A DNA stretch of 64,000 bases, taken from the NCBI RefSeq assembly GCF_016598475.1, contig NZ_JAEMUX010000005.1, positions 1-64,000 on the forward strand, in the 5' to 3' direction. The first letter of the stretch is position 1; every line of letters starts with the position of its first letter. Below are positions 26,702-34,625 of the stretch, piece by piece. Position numbers and translations under genes: made by a program. Below the pieces are notes generated by a model. It ran no database searches. It was not told the origin of the DNA and saw only the letters and a program-made list of their open reading frames with translations. Source of the stretch: Streptomyces adelaidensis (GTDB lineage Bacteria > Actinomycetota > Actinomycetes > Streptomycetales > Streptomycetaceae).

Positions 26702-27481
26702 ATGACGACTACGGCCGAGCGTGCGCGAGTCCCCAACGACGTGCTGACCTCCGTACGCAAGTCGATGAACTTGAGCCAAGACGAGTTCGCCCGAGGTTTA
26801 CGTGACGCAGGCGAGGCGTTGGGGGAACCGAACGACGCCTCCAAGCGACTCGTGCAACGCTGGGAGTCCGGGGAGACCAGGACATGCCGCCCGTTGTATG
26901 CGCGGGCACTGAAGCGGTTCACCGGGCGCGCCCCTGAGTCACTGGGGTTCGCCATCCCAATGGCACGCGTCCACTCAGACGGCACAGGAGGCCACGACAT
27001 GCAAGCTGGGGAAGCCGGCACAGCTGACGCTGTCGCGAGCCTGGAACCAGAGCCGGAGCCGCAGAGTGAGTACGCAGGGATCTGGCTGTCCCGGTACGAG
27101 TTCTACTCGTCCAGCCGTGACGAATCGTACGACTGCAAGCATCACATCGTGATCGTCCAGCACAGCAACCGGCTGACAGCACAGAGTCTGCCCGGTGCGT
27201 CAACCAACCCTGACAGCCCGTTGTCTCTGGACCTCACCGTTGATCGGAATGTGGTCACTGGTACGTGGATCGAGCAGACGGCTGCCGACGGGTACTACCA
27301 GGGCGCCCGGTATCACGGTGCGATTCAGCTACTCGTCGAGCCGACGGGCCGACGTATGGCGGGCAAGTGGGTCGGGTTCGGCAAGGACTTCGACGTGAAC
27401 ACGGGCCCGTGGGAGCTGCGCCTCCTCGACCGGTCGACTGGCCGCGCGAGCATCGAGCGGTATTCGACCACGCCGGAGTGA
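26702..27481 (+). CDS. HTH protein with a C-terminal sensor-like domain
   Basis: 259 residues from ATG 26702; there is no good ribosome site, so a leaderless start is likely. Residues about 8-75 are an XRE-like HTH ('SVRKSMNLSQDEFARGLRDAG', 'KRLVQRWESGET'). After an acidic linker, residues 115-259 form a beta-rich domain (EYAGIWLSRYEFYSS.., 'NVVTGTWIEQTAADGYYQGARY', 'GRRMAGKWVGFGKDFDVNTG') that resembles lipocalin-like small-molecule folds by eye only. Divergent from module 2, so it may regulate it. Confidence 0.7.
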   Translation: MTTTAERARVPNDVLTSVRKSMNLSQDEFARGLRDAGEALGEPNDASKRLVQRWESGETRTCRPLYARALKRFTGRAPESLGFAIPMARVHSDGTGGHDMQAGEAGTADAVASLEPEPEPQSEYAGIWLSRYEFYSSSRDESYDCKHHIVIVQHSNRLTAQSLPGASTNPDSPLSLDLTVDRNVVTGTWIEQTAADGYYQGARYHGAIQLLVEPTGRRMAGKWVGFGKDFDVNTGPWELRLLDRSTGRASIERYSTTPE

Positions 27482-27493
27482 GAGATCGGGGCG

Positions 27494-27938
27494 CTCCCCT
27501 CACAGGACAACAGTCCAAGATCAGCCGTCTCGAATCCGGCCAGTCAGCCCCACGGGTCGGGGACGTGCGCATCCTTCTGGATCTCTACCAGGTCGAGGAC
27601 ACCGAACGACGGGCCCAGCTTGAGTACTTGGCACGCCAGAGCAACAAGCGCGGCTGGTGGGTGGACTACCAGACCACGATCACCAGCGAGTTCGCCGGCT
27701 TCGTGACGCTTGAGGCGGACGCCTCCCTCATCCGTACGTGGCAAAACGTGTTCATTCCTGGGATCTTGCAGCTCCGGCATACACCCGCGCTCTCATCGAA
27801 GCCGGTCCGCTGGTGGTGCCTGACGAGCACATCGAGGAAATCGTCAAGATCCGACAGGAGCGTCAGCGGGCGATTCAGGAAGCGGGGGCGCTGTTCGCCG
27901 CCGTCGTCTGGGAGCCCGCGTTGACATCCCCCATGCCG
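27494..27938 (+). pseudogene. Scr1/DUF5753-type regulator fragment cut by the IS
   Basis: Starts inside the HTH (QQSKISRLESGQSAPRVGDV), having lost about 30 N-terminal residues, and runs to 'TWQNVFIPGILQ'. One base is missing near 27772; the next frame continues 'PAYTRALIEAGPLVVPDEHI' to 'EPALTSPM', where the IS left end begins. The rest of the gene is not found beyond the IS. Confidence 0.7.
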
Positions 27939-29349
27939 CAATGGGCATGAGTTAACGATCCATATGTGATGATCTTCGGGTGGAGCGAGTTGAGGGTGGG
28001 GCCGCGGGGCGGCTGACGGATGACGTGTCGATCGGGCTGCTGGCGACGGTGTTCCCGGAGGAGGCGGTGCAGGCCGCGGTGGACGAGGCCGGGGCGCGTG
28101 AGGTTCGGACGCGTGCGCTGCCGTCGAAGTTGATGATGTATCTGGCGATGGCGTTGTGGCTGGAGCCGGGCAAGGGGTATGTGCGCACGCTGCGGGGCTT
28201 GTTGGACGGTCTGCAGTGGTCGCGGGGCGGCTGGGACGGCTACCGGGTGCCCAGCGATGGGGCGATCTCCCTGGCCCGCTACCGCCTCGGCGAGGCGCCG
28301 CTGCGCAACCTGTTCGACGAGGTCGCGGCTCCGGTGGCCGATGAGCGGATGCCGGATGCGTTCTGGCGGGGGCTGCGGCTGATGGCGCTCGACGGCACGG
28401 TCTTCGATCTGCCCTCGGGCCGGCACAACGAGGCCGCTTTCGGTGTACCGGCCGGCGGCAGCCGTCCGCAGGCCCGCCTGGTGGCGCTGGCCGAGTGCGG
28501 CACCCTGGCCCTGGCCGGGGCGGCCTTCGACTCCATCGCGGTCGGCGAGCGGACCCTGTTCGAGCGTCTGCTGGACCGGCTGGCCCCGGGCATGCTGCTG
28601 CTGGCAGACCGGGGCTTCCCCTCCTACGACCTCTATGCGGCCGCCGCCCGGACCGGGGCCGAACTGCTGTGGCGCGTCTCGGCCTCCTTCACCCTGCCGG
28701 TCACCAAACGCCTGAGCGATGGCACCTATCTGTCCGAACTGCGCGGCGACAAGCGCGCGGAGCGCGTGACGGTGCGGGCCATCGAGTACAGCGTGGCCGA
28801 CGACGACGGCATCAGCGAGGTGTTCTGCCTGATCACCACACTGCTGGACCCCGATGCGGCCCCGGCACTCGAACTGGCCCGCAACTACGCCGAACGCTGG
28901 TCGGTGGGGGTCCTGTTCAAGCTGGTCAAGGTCGACCTGCGCACCAGCGGCGGCGTCCTGCGCTCGCGCAGACCCGAGGGCGTACGCCAGGAGCTGTGGG
29001 CCCTGCTCTGCGTCTACCAGGCCCTGCGCACGCTGATCACGAAGACCGCCGTGATCGCGGGCGTCGACCCGGCCCGCATCAGCTTCCCGCCCGTCCTGGA
29101 CGCCGTCAAAAGCTCCGTCCGGACGGCCTTTTCCCCCTGAACTCCTCGCCCAGGCGCTGCGCTTCCTCATAGCCGACCTCCCCGACATGCTGATCCGCGA
29201 CCGCCCCACGCGCACCGCGCCCCGCACCACGAAACGCCCCCACCTGAGCTACCGGACCCGCAGCTCAACCGACCCCGGCACCCGCCGCGTCACCCGCACC
29301 ATCGTGCTCCACCAGCTGATACCCGACACGGCTTAACTCATGTCCATTG
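27939..29349 (+). mobile_element. IS4-like insertion sequence, about 1.41 kb
   Basis: Terminal inverted repeats CAATGGGCATGAGTTAA (27939-27955) and its complement TTAACTCATGTCCATTG (29333-29349), 16 of 17 matching. They enclose a single transposase gene. I see no matching direct repeat outside, and the two flanks belong to different broken genes, so DNA was lost on at least one side after insertion. Confidence 0.85.
27980..29336 (+). pseudogene. IS4-family transposase in two frames
   Basis: The first frame codes 386 residues (GTG 27980, TGA 29138): N-terminal IS4 domain ('LPSKLMMYLAMALWL'), then the DDE fold with 'MALDGTVFDLP' and 'LLLADRGFPSYDL' carrying the two Asp. The expected third acidic residue is not evident: the YREK region reads YAERWSVGVLFKLVK. 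At the end the sense text continues in the +1 frame (ELLAQALRFLIADLPDMLIR to HQLIPDTA, stop TAA 29334) for 65 more codons. The join is CCC-T-GA, a classic +1 slip site, so either programmed shifting or a one-base insertion in the C run. Confidence 0.7.
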
Positions 29350-29649
29350 GGCCTTGCCGAACGTGTCCGGATCAACCGACAGACCGGGCTTCTTCAACTC
29401 GATGTACCCGGTTATCTCGCCGTTCGCGCGTATCGCGTAGTCGGGGCGTACGCCGAGATCGGCGAGACGGAACTCGTCGTGCCAAGTGACTTCACGGTGC
29501 TGATGGTGGTCACCGACGGCCCGCAGCAGAGCTTCCAGCGGACCACGTATGGACGATTCCTGACCGCCCCCACCTGACAGTTTCCTGCGGCACTGCCGGC
29601 CGAACTCCGACACGGCGATGCGTAACCAGCCGTACTCGTCCTCAGGCAT
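29350..29649 (-). pseudogene. 5' stub of a type ISP-like restriction-modification gene
   Basis: ATG 29649 follows GGGGGCAGGG. The 100 codons before the IS read MPEDEYGWLRIAVSEFGRQC.., then 'SIRGPLEALLRAVGDHHQ', 'DEFRLADLGVRPDYAI', 'EITGYIELKKPG', 'DPDTFGKA'. The D(x)n-ExK pattern is the PD-(D/E)xK nuclease that opens long single-polypeptide (type ISP/IIG-like) restriction enzymes, normally well over 1000 residues. The IS end follows directly, adding QWT and a stop. The methylase, target and translocase parts are absent, so this defence gene is dead. Confidence 0.7.
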
Positions 29650-29989
29650 GTCCCTGCCCCCGGAATGAGAAGTGCCCCGGTCATTCCTCTCCGGGGCATG
29701 CCATGGGAAAGACGGTGCGTCAAATGTTGTGTGACTCAAGGATGGTGACGGCACCCGATGGCACTTGTCCATCCCATGTCGCCAGGTTTTCGGCAGAGTG
29801 TTCCAAAACGCCTCCCTTCGGCGTGATCACCTCATGCAGTGATCTTCCACGCGGCCAAGGCCCCATAGGAACATCTCCCATATCGTCCGGCCAGGGAGAT
29901 TCCCCTTTGGCCGCTTGGATGGGGATGCCGGGTGGGAGTACACGCCTCCGTCGCCTTCTGTTCCGCCTGGCTACCACTGATTCGGCCTG
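29650..29989. other. Intergenic region with a possible coding remnant
   Basis: Lower G+C than the surroundings. On the minus strand 29720-29950 reads a protein-like piece (PWPDDMGDVPMGPWPRGRS.., ending VTILESHNI and TGA at 29720) that may be the tail of a lost gene upstream of the restriction stub. No start or family recognised. Confidence 0.3.
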
Positions 29990-30346
29990 GTGTACGGCAG
30001 GTTCGAGGACGACGGGGTAGGTGATGCGCGGTGCGAGGGGTTGCGGACGAACCCGCTTCCCGGGTGCGTTCCCGTTGACCGGGGCTGCTTCACCCTGGAG
30101 CGCGAGCGACCTGGAGCCTCGCTTCTCGACGCTGTGGCCGACACCGGCGCCGAGATTCGTCGGGATCACGGGCTGATCATGACCAGTCTTGGCATGGAAA
30201 AGTCCGACAAATGGCTCGACATCGACAAGAACGGACACGGCGGCGAGGTCCTCGCGCATCTTCTGCTGGGGCCGCCCAGCGTGCGGCTCGGCTCGGATGC
30301 GGCCGTGCGGGACCTCGTCCGCCTGTTCGATGCTGCGGGAGCCTAG
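29990..30346 (+). CDS. Hypothetical protein
   Basis: 118 residues (GTG 29990, start uncertain, no clear ribosome site). The C-terminal half looks real: 'LLDAVADTGAEIRRDHGLIM', 'DKWLDIDKNGHGGEVLAHLLL', 'RLGSDAAVRDLVRLFDAAG'. The first 40 residues are less convincing and may be degraded. Its TAG shares CTAG with the stop of the convergent dehydrogenase gene. Confidence 0.5.
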   Translation: MYGRFEDDGVGDARCEGLRTNPLPGCVPVDRGCFTLERERPGASLLDAVADTGAEIRRDHGLIMTSLGMEKSDKWLDIDKNGHGGEVLAHLLLGPPSVRLGSDAAVRDLVRLFDAAGA

Positions 30347-31353
30347 GCGGCCGCCTTGCGGACCTCGTCCAGTCGTACCGGCCGGTGTTCCGCCACCGAG
30401 AGGGTCGCTGCCTCGGCGATCCAGCTGGCCTCGATGGCGTCGGCGACGGTGCAGGGGGAGGTGCGGGTGCCGGCGACGACCTCGGTGAAGGTGGTGAGTT
30501 CGGCGCGGTAGGCGGGGGCGAAGCGGTCCATGAAGAAGTTGTGCGGGGGGCCGGAGGGGAAGGTGACGCCCGGCTCGGCGGAGCGGAGGGGGAGTTGGGT
30601 GTCGAGGCCGGCGGCGATGCTGTCCTTCATGCCGTGGAGTTCCAGGCGGACGTCGTAACCGCGGGCGTTGTGGCGGGAGTTGGAGATGACGCCGATCGTG
30701 CCGTCGTCGAAGGTGAGCAGCGCGGATGCGGTGTCGACGTCGCCGGCCTCCTTGATGTAGTCCGCGCCGCGGTTGCCGCCGGTCGCGTAGACCTCCACGA
30801 CCTCCCGGCCCGTCACCCAGCGGACGACGTCGAAGTCGTGCACCGCGCAGTCCCGGAAGATGCCGCCGGAGGACGCCACGTAGCCGGCCGGCGGCGGCGC
30901 CGGGTCGAGGGTCGTCGAGCGTACGGTGTGCAGCCGGCCGAGTTCGCCGTTGAGGAAGGCCTGCCGGGCGGTCACACAGCCCGCGTCGAAGCGGCGGTTG
31001 AAGCCGATCTGGACCTCGACGTCGCCGGCCTCTACGGCCCGCAGCACGTCGAGGCTCTCCTCGATCGTCTTCGCCACCGGCTTCTCGCAGAACACCGGGA
31101 TGCCCGCCTCGACCGCGGCCAGGATCAGCCCCGGGTGGGCGTCCGTCGCCGCGGTGACCACGACTCCGTCGATGCCGGAGGCGAACACCGCCTCGGGCGA
31201 GTCGGCCACCGTGGCGCCGAACTTCTCGGCGGCGGAGGTGGCGGCCGCGGCCACCGGGTCGGAGACCACCAGCTGCTCCACGACGTCGAGCCCGGCGAGA
31301 GTCCCGGCGTGGAAGGCGCCGATGCGGCCCAGCCCCAGGATGCCAATGCGCAT
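30343..31353 (-). CDS. Gfo/Idh/MocA family dehydrogenase (inositol/sugar dehydrogenase-like)
   Basis: 336 residues from ATG 31353 (AAAGGAC upstream). Rossmann start 'RIGILGLGRIGAFHAGTLAG', the family 'CEKPVAKT' with catalytic Lys, and 'DCAVHDFDVVRWVTG' with the conserved D-x2-x-H-D. Such enzymes oxidise inositols or sugar derivatives with NAD. It lies 104 bp behind an SDR gene on the same strand, with a LacI regulator divergent, so the three form a sugar or cyclitol catabolic unit. The substrate is not readable. Confidence 0.88.
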   Translation of the reverse strand: MRIGILGLGRIGAFHAGTLAGLDVVEQLVVSDPVAAAATSAAEKFGATVADSPEAVFASGIDGVVVTAATDAHPGLILAAVEAGIPVFCEKPVAKTIEESLDVLRAVEAGDVEVQIGFNRRFDAGCVTARQAFLNGELGRLHTVRSTTLDPAPPPAGYVASSGGIFRDCAVHDFDVVRWVTGREVVEVYATGGNRGADYIKEAGDVDTASALLTFDDGTIGVISNSRHNARGYDVRLELHGMKDSIAAGLDTQLPLRSAEPGVTFPSGPPHNFFMDRFAPAYRAELTTFTEVVAGTRTSPCTVADAIEASWIAEAATLSVAEHRPVRLDEVRKAAA

Positions 31354-31457
31354 GACCAATGTCCTTTTCAAAGTGCGGGTGACGAGAGTAACGAGAGACG
31401 AGAGGTGACGAGATGAGATCAGATCTGTCAGTAGAAGCAGGTCAGGGGGCGGAGGAG

Positions 31458-32219
31458 TCAGTCGGAGGCGCCCAGGACGTTCTGGTCCCAGTCGATCACC
31501 GAACCGGTCACCACACCACTGCGGCCGGACAGCAGCAGGACGACGAAGTCGGCGATCTCGTCGGCCTGGCCGAGCTTGCCCATCGGCAGGCTCTCGGCGG
31601 CACGCTCCCGCCAGTCGTCGCCCGCGCCGTGGAACTCCCGCTGGATCGCGTCCTCGCCCTCGGTCTCCGTCCAGCCGATGTTGAGGTCGTTGATCCGGAT
31701 CCGGTCCCAGCGGTGGGCGTGGGCGGCGTTGCGGGTCAGGCCCGCGAGACCGGCCTTCGCTGCGGAGTACGGCGCCAGGTGCGGCGGGCCGCCGTGCGCG
31801 CAGGTCGAGCCGATGTTGACGATCGTGCCCGGCGCCGCACGCGCCACCAGGTGCTCCACCACCGCCTGCATCGCGAAGAACGGGGCGCGCAGGTTGATCG
31901 CGATATGCGCGTCGAACAGTTCGGGCGAGGTGTCGAGGAGCGAGCCCCGGGAGGTCAGACCGGCCGCGTTGACCAGGCTGTCGACCCGCCCGTGGGCCGC
32001 GATCACCTGCTCCACGGCGCCACGCACCTGCGCCGGATCCGCCAGGTCGGCCCGTACGAACGTGGCACCGGTGTCCGCGGCGAACTTCTCGCCGATCTCC
32101 GCGCGGCGGCCGGTGAACGCGACGGTCGCGCCCTCGCGCAGGGCCGCACGGACGATGCCCGCGCCGACGCCCTGGCTGCCGCCGTTGACGAGGACGACCT
32201 TGTCCTCCAGTAGTGCCAT
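31458..32219 (-). CDS. Short-chain dehydrogenase/reductase
   Basis: 253 residues, ATG 32219 with AAAGGAAG upstream. Classical SDR: cofactor motif 'NGGSQGVGAG', 'LVNAAG', catalytic Ser in 'VNIGST' and 'YSAAKAG'. First gene of the leftward dehydrogenase pair; probably acts on the same sugar or cyclitol as the Gfo/Idh/MocA enzyme. Confidence 0.9.
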   Translation of the reverse strand: MALLEDKVVLVNGGSQGVGAGIVRAALREGATVAFTGRRAEIGEKFAADTGATFVRADLADPAQVRGAVEQVIAAHGRVDSLVNAAGLTSRGSLLDTSPELFDAHIAINLRAPFFAMQAVVEHLVARAAPGTIVNIGSTCAHGGPPHLAPYSAAKAGLAGLTRNAAHAHRWDRIRINDLNIGWTETEGEDAIQREFHGAGDDWRERAAESLPMGKLGQADEIADFVVLLLSGRSGVVTGSVIDWDQNVLGASD

Positions 32220-32399
32220 GTGGGGGAGCTTCCTTTCGATCCGCGGCGAGCGGCGCCACCCGGTCCGCCACGGCCGCCACTCCCGCCGCGTCCGTCGGCA
32301 GACATGGTCGCAGGACCTTTCACCGCGCCTTCGCCTCTGTCAGTCTTGGGGCGCGAGAGCCCTCGTACAACCCGCAGCGGACCATCAAAAAACCATCAA

Positions 32400-32452
32400 C
32401 AGTCGCCACGGCCAGTCGCCACGGCCAGTCGCCATCGAGCAGTCACCACGAC
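32400..32452 (+). repeat. 13-bp tandem repeats before the LacI gene
   Basis: CAGTCGCCACGGC twice in a row (32400-32425), then CAGTCGCCATCGAG and CAGTCACCACGAC as degenerate copies. They lie in the 276-bp divergent region 32220-32495, 45-100 bp before the LacI start. I see no classic LacI palindrome there. Confidence 0.55.
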
Positions 32453-32495
32453 CAGCCCCTCAACCAGCCACCGTCGAGATCCGGGACGCACCTGC

Positions 32496-33548
32496 ATGGC
32501 ACACCCCTACACGATCCGTGAGATCGCCCGTCAGGCCGGGCTGAGCGAGGCCACGGTCGACCGGGTCCTGAACGGCCGGGGCGGCGTCCGGGAGAGCACC
32601 GCCCGCGAAGTGCATCAGGCGGTCAAGGACCTGGACCGGCAGCGGACGCAGGTGCGCATCGGCGGCCGTACGTTCATGGTCGACATCGTGATGCAGACCC
32701 CGGAACGGTTCTCCACGGCGGTCCGGGAGGCACTGGAGGCCGAACTGCCGTCCCTGCACCCGGCGGTCGTACGGTCCCGGTTCCATTTCCGGGAGACCGG
32801 TTCAGCCTCGGAGATGGTCCGGGTGCTCGACCGTATCGGCCGGCGCGGCTCCCAGGGCGTGATCCTCAAGGCTCCCGACGTTCCGGAGGTCACCGCCGCC
32901 GTCGAACGGCTGGTCGCGGCCGGCATCCCCGTCGTCACCTTCGTCACCGATCTGCCGGGCAGCTCGCGCGGCGCGTACGTCGGCATCGACAACCGGGCCG
33001 CCGGGGCGACCGCCGCGTATCTGATCCGGCAGTGGCTCGGCGACCGGCCCGGTGCCGTGCTGGTGACGATCAGCCGGAGTTTCTACCGCAACGAGGAGGA
33101 GCGCGAGATGGGCTTTCGGAGCGTGATGCGCGCCGTCGAGCCGCGCCGGACACTCGTCGAGGTCACCGACAGCGACGGCCTCGACGCCACCCAGCGCGAC
33201 CTCGTCCTCGACGCGCTGAAGCGGGAGCCGGGCATCGCCGCCGTCTACTCGATCGGCGGCGGCAACACCGCGACCCTCGGCGCCTTCGCCGCGCTGGGCA
33301 GGGAGCCGCACGTCTTCGTCGCCCATGACCTGGACCACGACAACACCCGGCTGCTGCGCGAACACCGGCTCTCCGCCGTGCTCCACCACGACCTTCGCCA
33401 GGACGTGCGCCGCGTCTGCCAGACGATCATGCGCGCCCACCACGCCCTGCCCGACGAGGGCCCGCTCCTGCCGTCGGCGATCCAGGTGGTCACGCCGTAC
33501 AACATGCCGCCGGGCGCCGGAACGACCGCCGCGGCCGCCGCCGGGTGA
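32496..33548 (+). CDS. LacI-family transcriptional regulator
   Basis: 350 residues from ATG 32496. HTH 'YTIREIARQAGLSEATVDRVLNGRGG' at residues 4-30, hinge, then a periplasmic-binding-protein-like sensor ('SQGVILKAPDVPEVTAAVERL', 'VGIDNRAAGATAAYLIRQWL', 'GIAAVYSIGGGNTATLGAF'). Divergent from the SDR-dehydrogenase pair, which it likely represses. The sensor is the sugar-binding type that often recognises inositol or pentoses. Confidence 0.92.
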   Translation: MAHPYTIREIARQAGLSEATVDRVLNGRGGVRESTAREVHQAVKDLDRQRTQVRIGGRTFMVDIVMQTPERFSTAVREALEAELPSLHPAVVRSRFHFRETGSASEMVRVLDRIGRRGSQGVILKAPDVPEVTAAVERLVAAGIPVVTFVTDLPGSSRGAYVGIDNRAAGATAAYLIRQWLGDRPGAVLVTISRSFYRNEEEREMGFRSVMRAVEPRRTLVEVTDSDGLDATQRDLVLDALKREPGIAAVYSIGGGNTATLGAFAALGREPHVFVAHDLDHDNTRLLREHRLSAVLHHDLRQDVRRVCQTIMRAHHALPDEGPLLPSAIQVVTPYNMPPGAGTTAAAAAG

Positions 33549-33556
33549 CCGGAAAC

Positions 33557-33700
33557 CGTAGGTCGGCTGCCTGCCCGGAACGTAGGTCAGCTGCGGGCCT
33601 GGAACGTAGGTCAGCCGTCGGCCTGGAACACACGTCAGCCGCCGACTCGGAACACACGTCAGTTGCCTGCCCGGAACACACGTCAGCTTCCGGCCCGGAA
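33557..33700. repeat. Six tandem 24-bp repeats
   Basis: Six head-to-tail units of exactly 24 bp of the type CGTAGGTCAGCTGCCTGCCC+GGAA; three begin CGTAGGTC, three CACACGTC. They fill the space between the LacI stop and the AraC remnant, and the stop codon of the AraC remnant (33683-33685) lies inside the sixth unit. No spacers, so not a CRISPR array. Confidence 0.75.
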
Positions 33701-33845
33701 CGTACGCCGATATGCCAACGGCGGCACCCCGATCGCCGCGTGCAGATGCTGCCGCAGTGACGCGCCGGTGGCGAAGCCCACGCGGCCGGCGATCTCGTCG
33801 ACCGGCAGATCGGTGGACTCCAGCAGGTGCCGGGCGCGGGTGACC
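33683..33845 (-). pseudogene. C-terminal stub of an AraC-family regulator
   Basis: The last 50-odd codons read 'EQRVTRARHLLESTDLPVDE', 'IAGRVGFATGASLRQHLHAA', 'GVPPLAYRRTF', the second HTH of AraC proteins, and stop at 33683. Upstream (rightward) the text ends abruptly near 33845 at the joint with the opposing oxidoreductase gene. About 250 N-terminal residues are missing. Confidence 0.8.
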
Positions 33846-34531
33846 CGCTGTTCGGGATGCTGCCGTATCCGCACCGCGCGGGCGCGTACGCGGAGTACGC
33901 CACGGCGCCCGCCCGGTCCTTCGCCCACAAGCCGGCCAACGTCGACCACGTCCAGGCCGGTGCCCTGCCGCTGGCCGCGCTCACCGCGTACCAGGCGCTC
34001 GTCGACACCGCCGACGTGCGGCCGGGGCAGCGCGTCCTGATCCACGCCGCCGCCGGGGGAGTCGGCCATCTCGCCGTGCAGATCGCCAAGGCGCGGGGCG
34101 CGTACGTCATCGGTACGGCTAGCGCGGGCAAGCACGAGGTGCTGCGCGAACTGGGGGCCGACGAGCTGATCGACTACCGGACCACGGACTTCACGGCGGC
34201 CGTCGCCGACGTCGACGTGGTCCTGGACACCCTCTCCGGTGATGTCCGCAGCCGTTCGCTCGACGTCCTGCGCGAGGGTGGCGTCCTCGTCACGATCCTG
34301 CCGCACGGATACGAGGACGACGCGAAGCGGGCCGCCGAACTGGGCCTACGGCTGGAGCCGATGCTCGTCGAGGCCGACCACGCGGGTATGCGGGCCATCG
34401 CCGAGCTGGTGGAGAAGGGGCAGTTGCGCGCCTTGGTCGACGCGGTCTTCCCGCTCGCGGAGGCGGGCAAGGCACACGCCCACGGGGAGACCGACCGGAC
34501 GACCGGGAAGATCGTCCTCCCGGTCCGCTGA
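33846..34531 (+). pseudogene. N-terminally truncated quinone oxidoreductase-type dehydrogenase
   Basis: Starts mid-domain at 'GDPLFGMLPYPHRAGAYAEY' and is intact to the end: 'AGALPLAALTAYQAL', NADPH motif 'VLIHAAAGGVGHLAVQIAKA', 'VDVVLDTLSGDV', 'HAHGETDRTTGKIVL'. About 95 N-terminal residues (the catalytic half-domain) are lost at the joint with the AraC stub. A GTG or ATG inside could start a shortened protein, but it would lack the substrate domain. Confidence 0.8.
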
Positions 34532-34564
34532 CACCCCTTGGGTACGGTCCGCTGACACCCCTTG
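34521..34564 (+). repeat. 20-bp direct repeat at the end of the oxidoreductase remnant
   Basis: CGGTCCGCTGACACCCCTTG occurs at 34521-34540 and again at 34545-34564. The first copy contains the stop codon. Period 24 bp, the same as in the repeats at 33557. Confidence 0.7.
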
Positions 34565-34625
34565 TGCGATTCGCCGCGCGTGCTTTCTTCGTGCGCCGGG
34601 GCCCATGAGCCGGGCCCCGCGCCGG

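Noticed and set aside
27939..29349. Target-site duplication around the IS
   Set aside because: Flanks (..CATGCCG and GGCCTTGCCG..) share no direct repeat of the expected length at the IR edges.
29720..30259. A 179-codon minus-strand gene
   Set aside because: Its 5' two-thirds lies opposite better coding text at 29990-30346; only the last part looks coding, and it is noted as a remnant.
30343..32280. One very long minus-strand frame joining SDR and Gfo/Idh/MocA regions
   Set aside because: The SDR protein reads correctly in another frame (31458-32219); the dehydrogenase has its own start at 31353 with a ribosome site. No fusion.
33557..33700. CRISPR array
   Set aside because: Units are directly adjacent 24-mers without spacers, and no cas genes are present.
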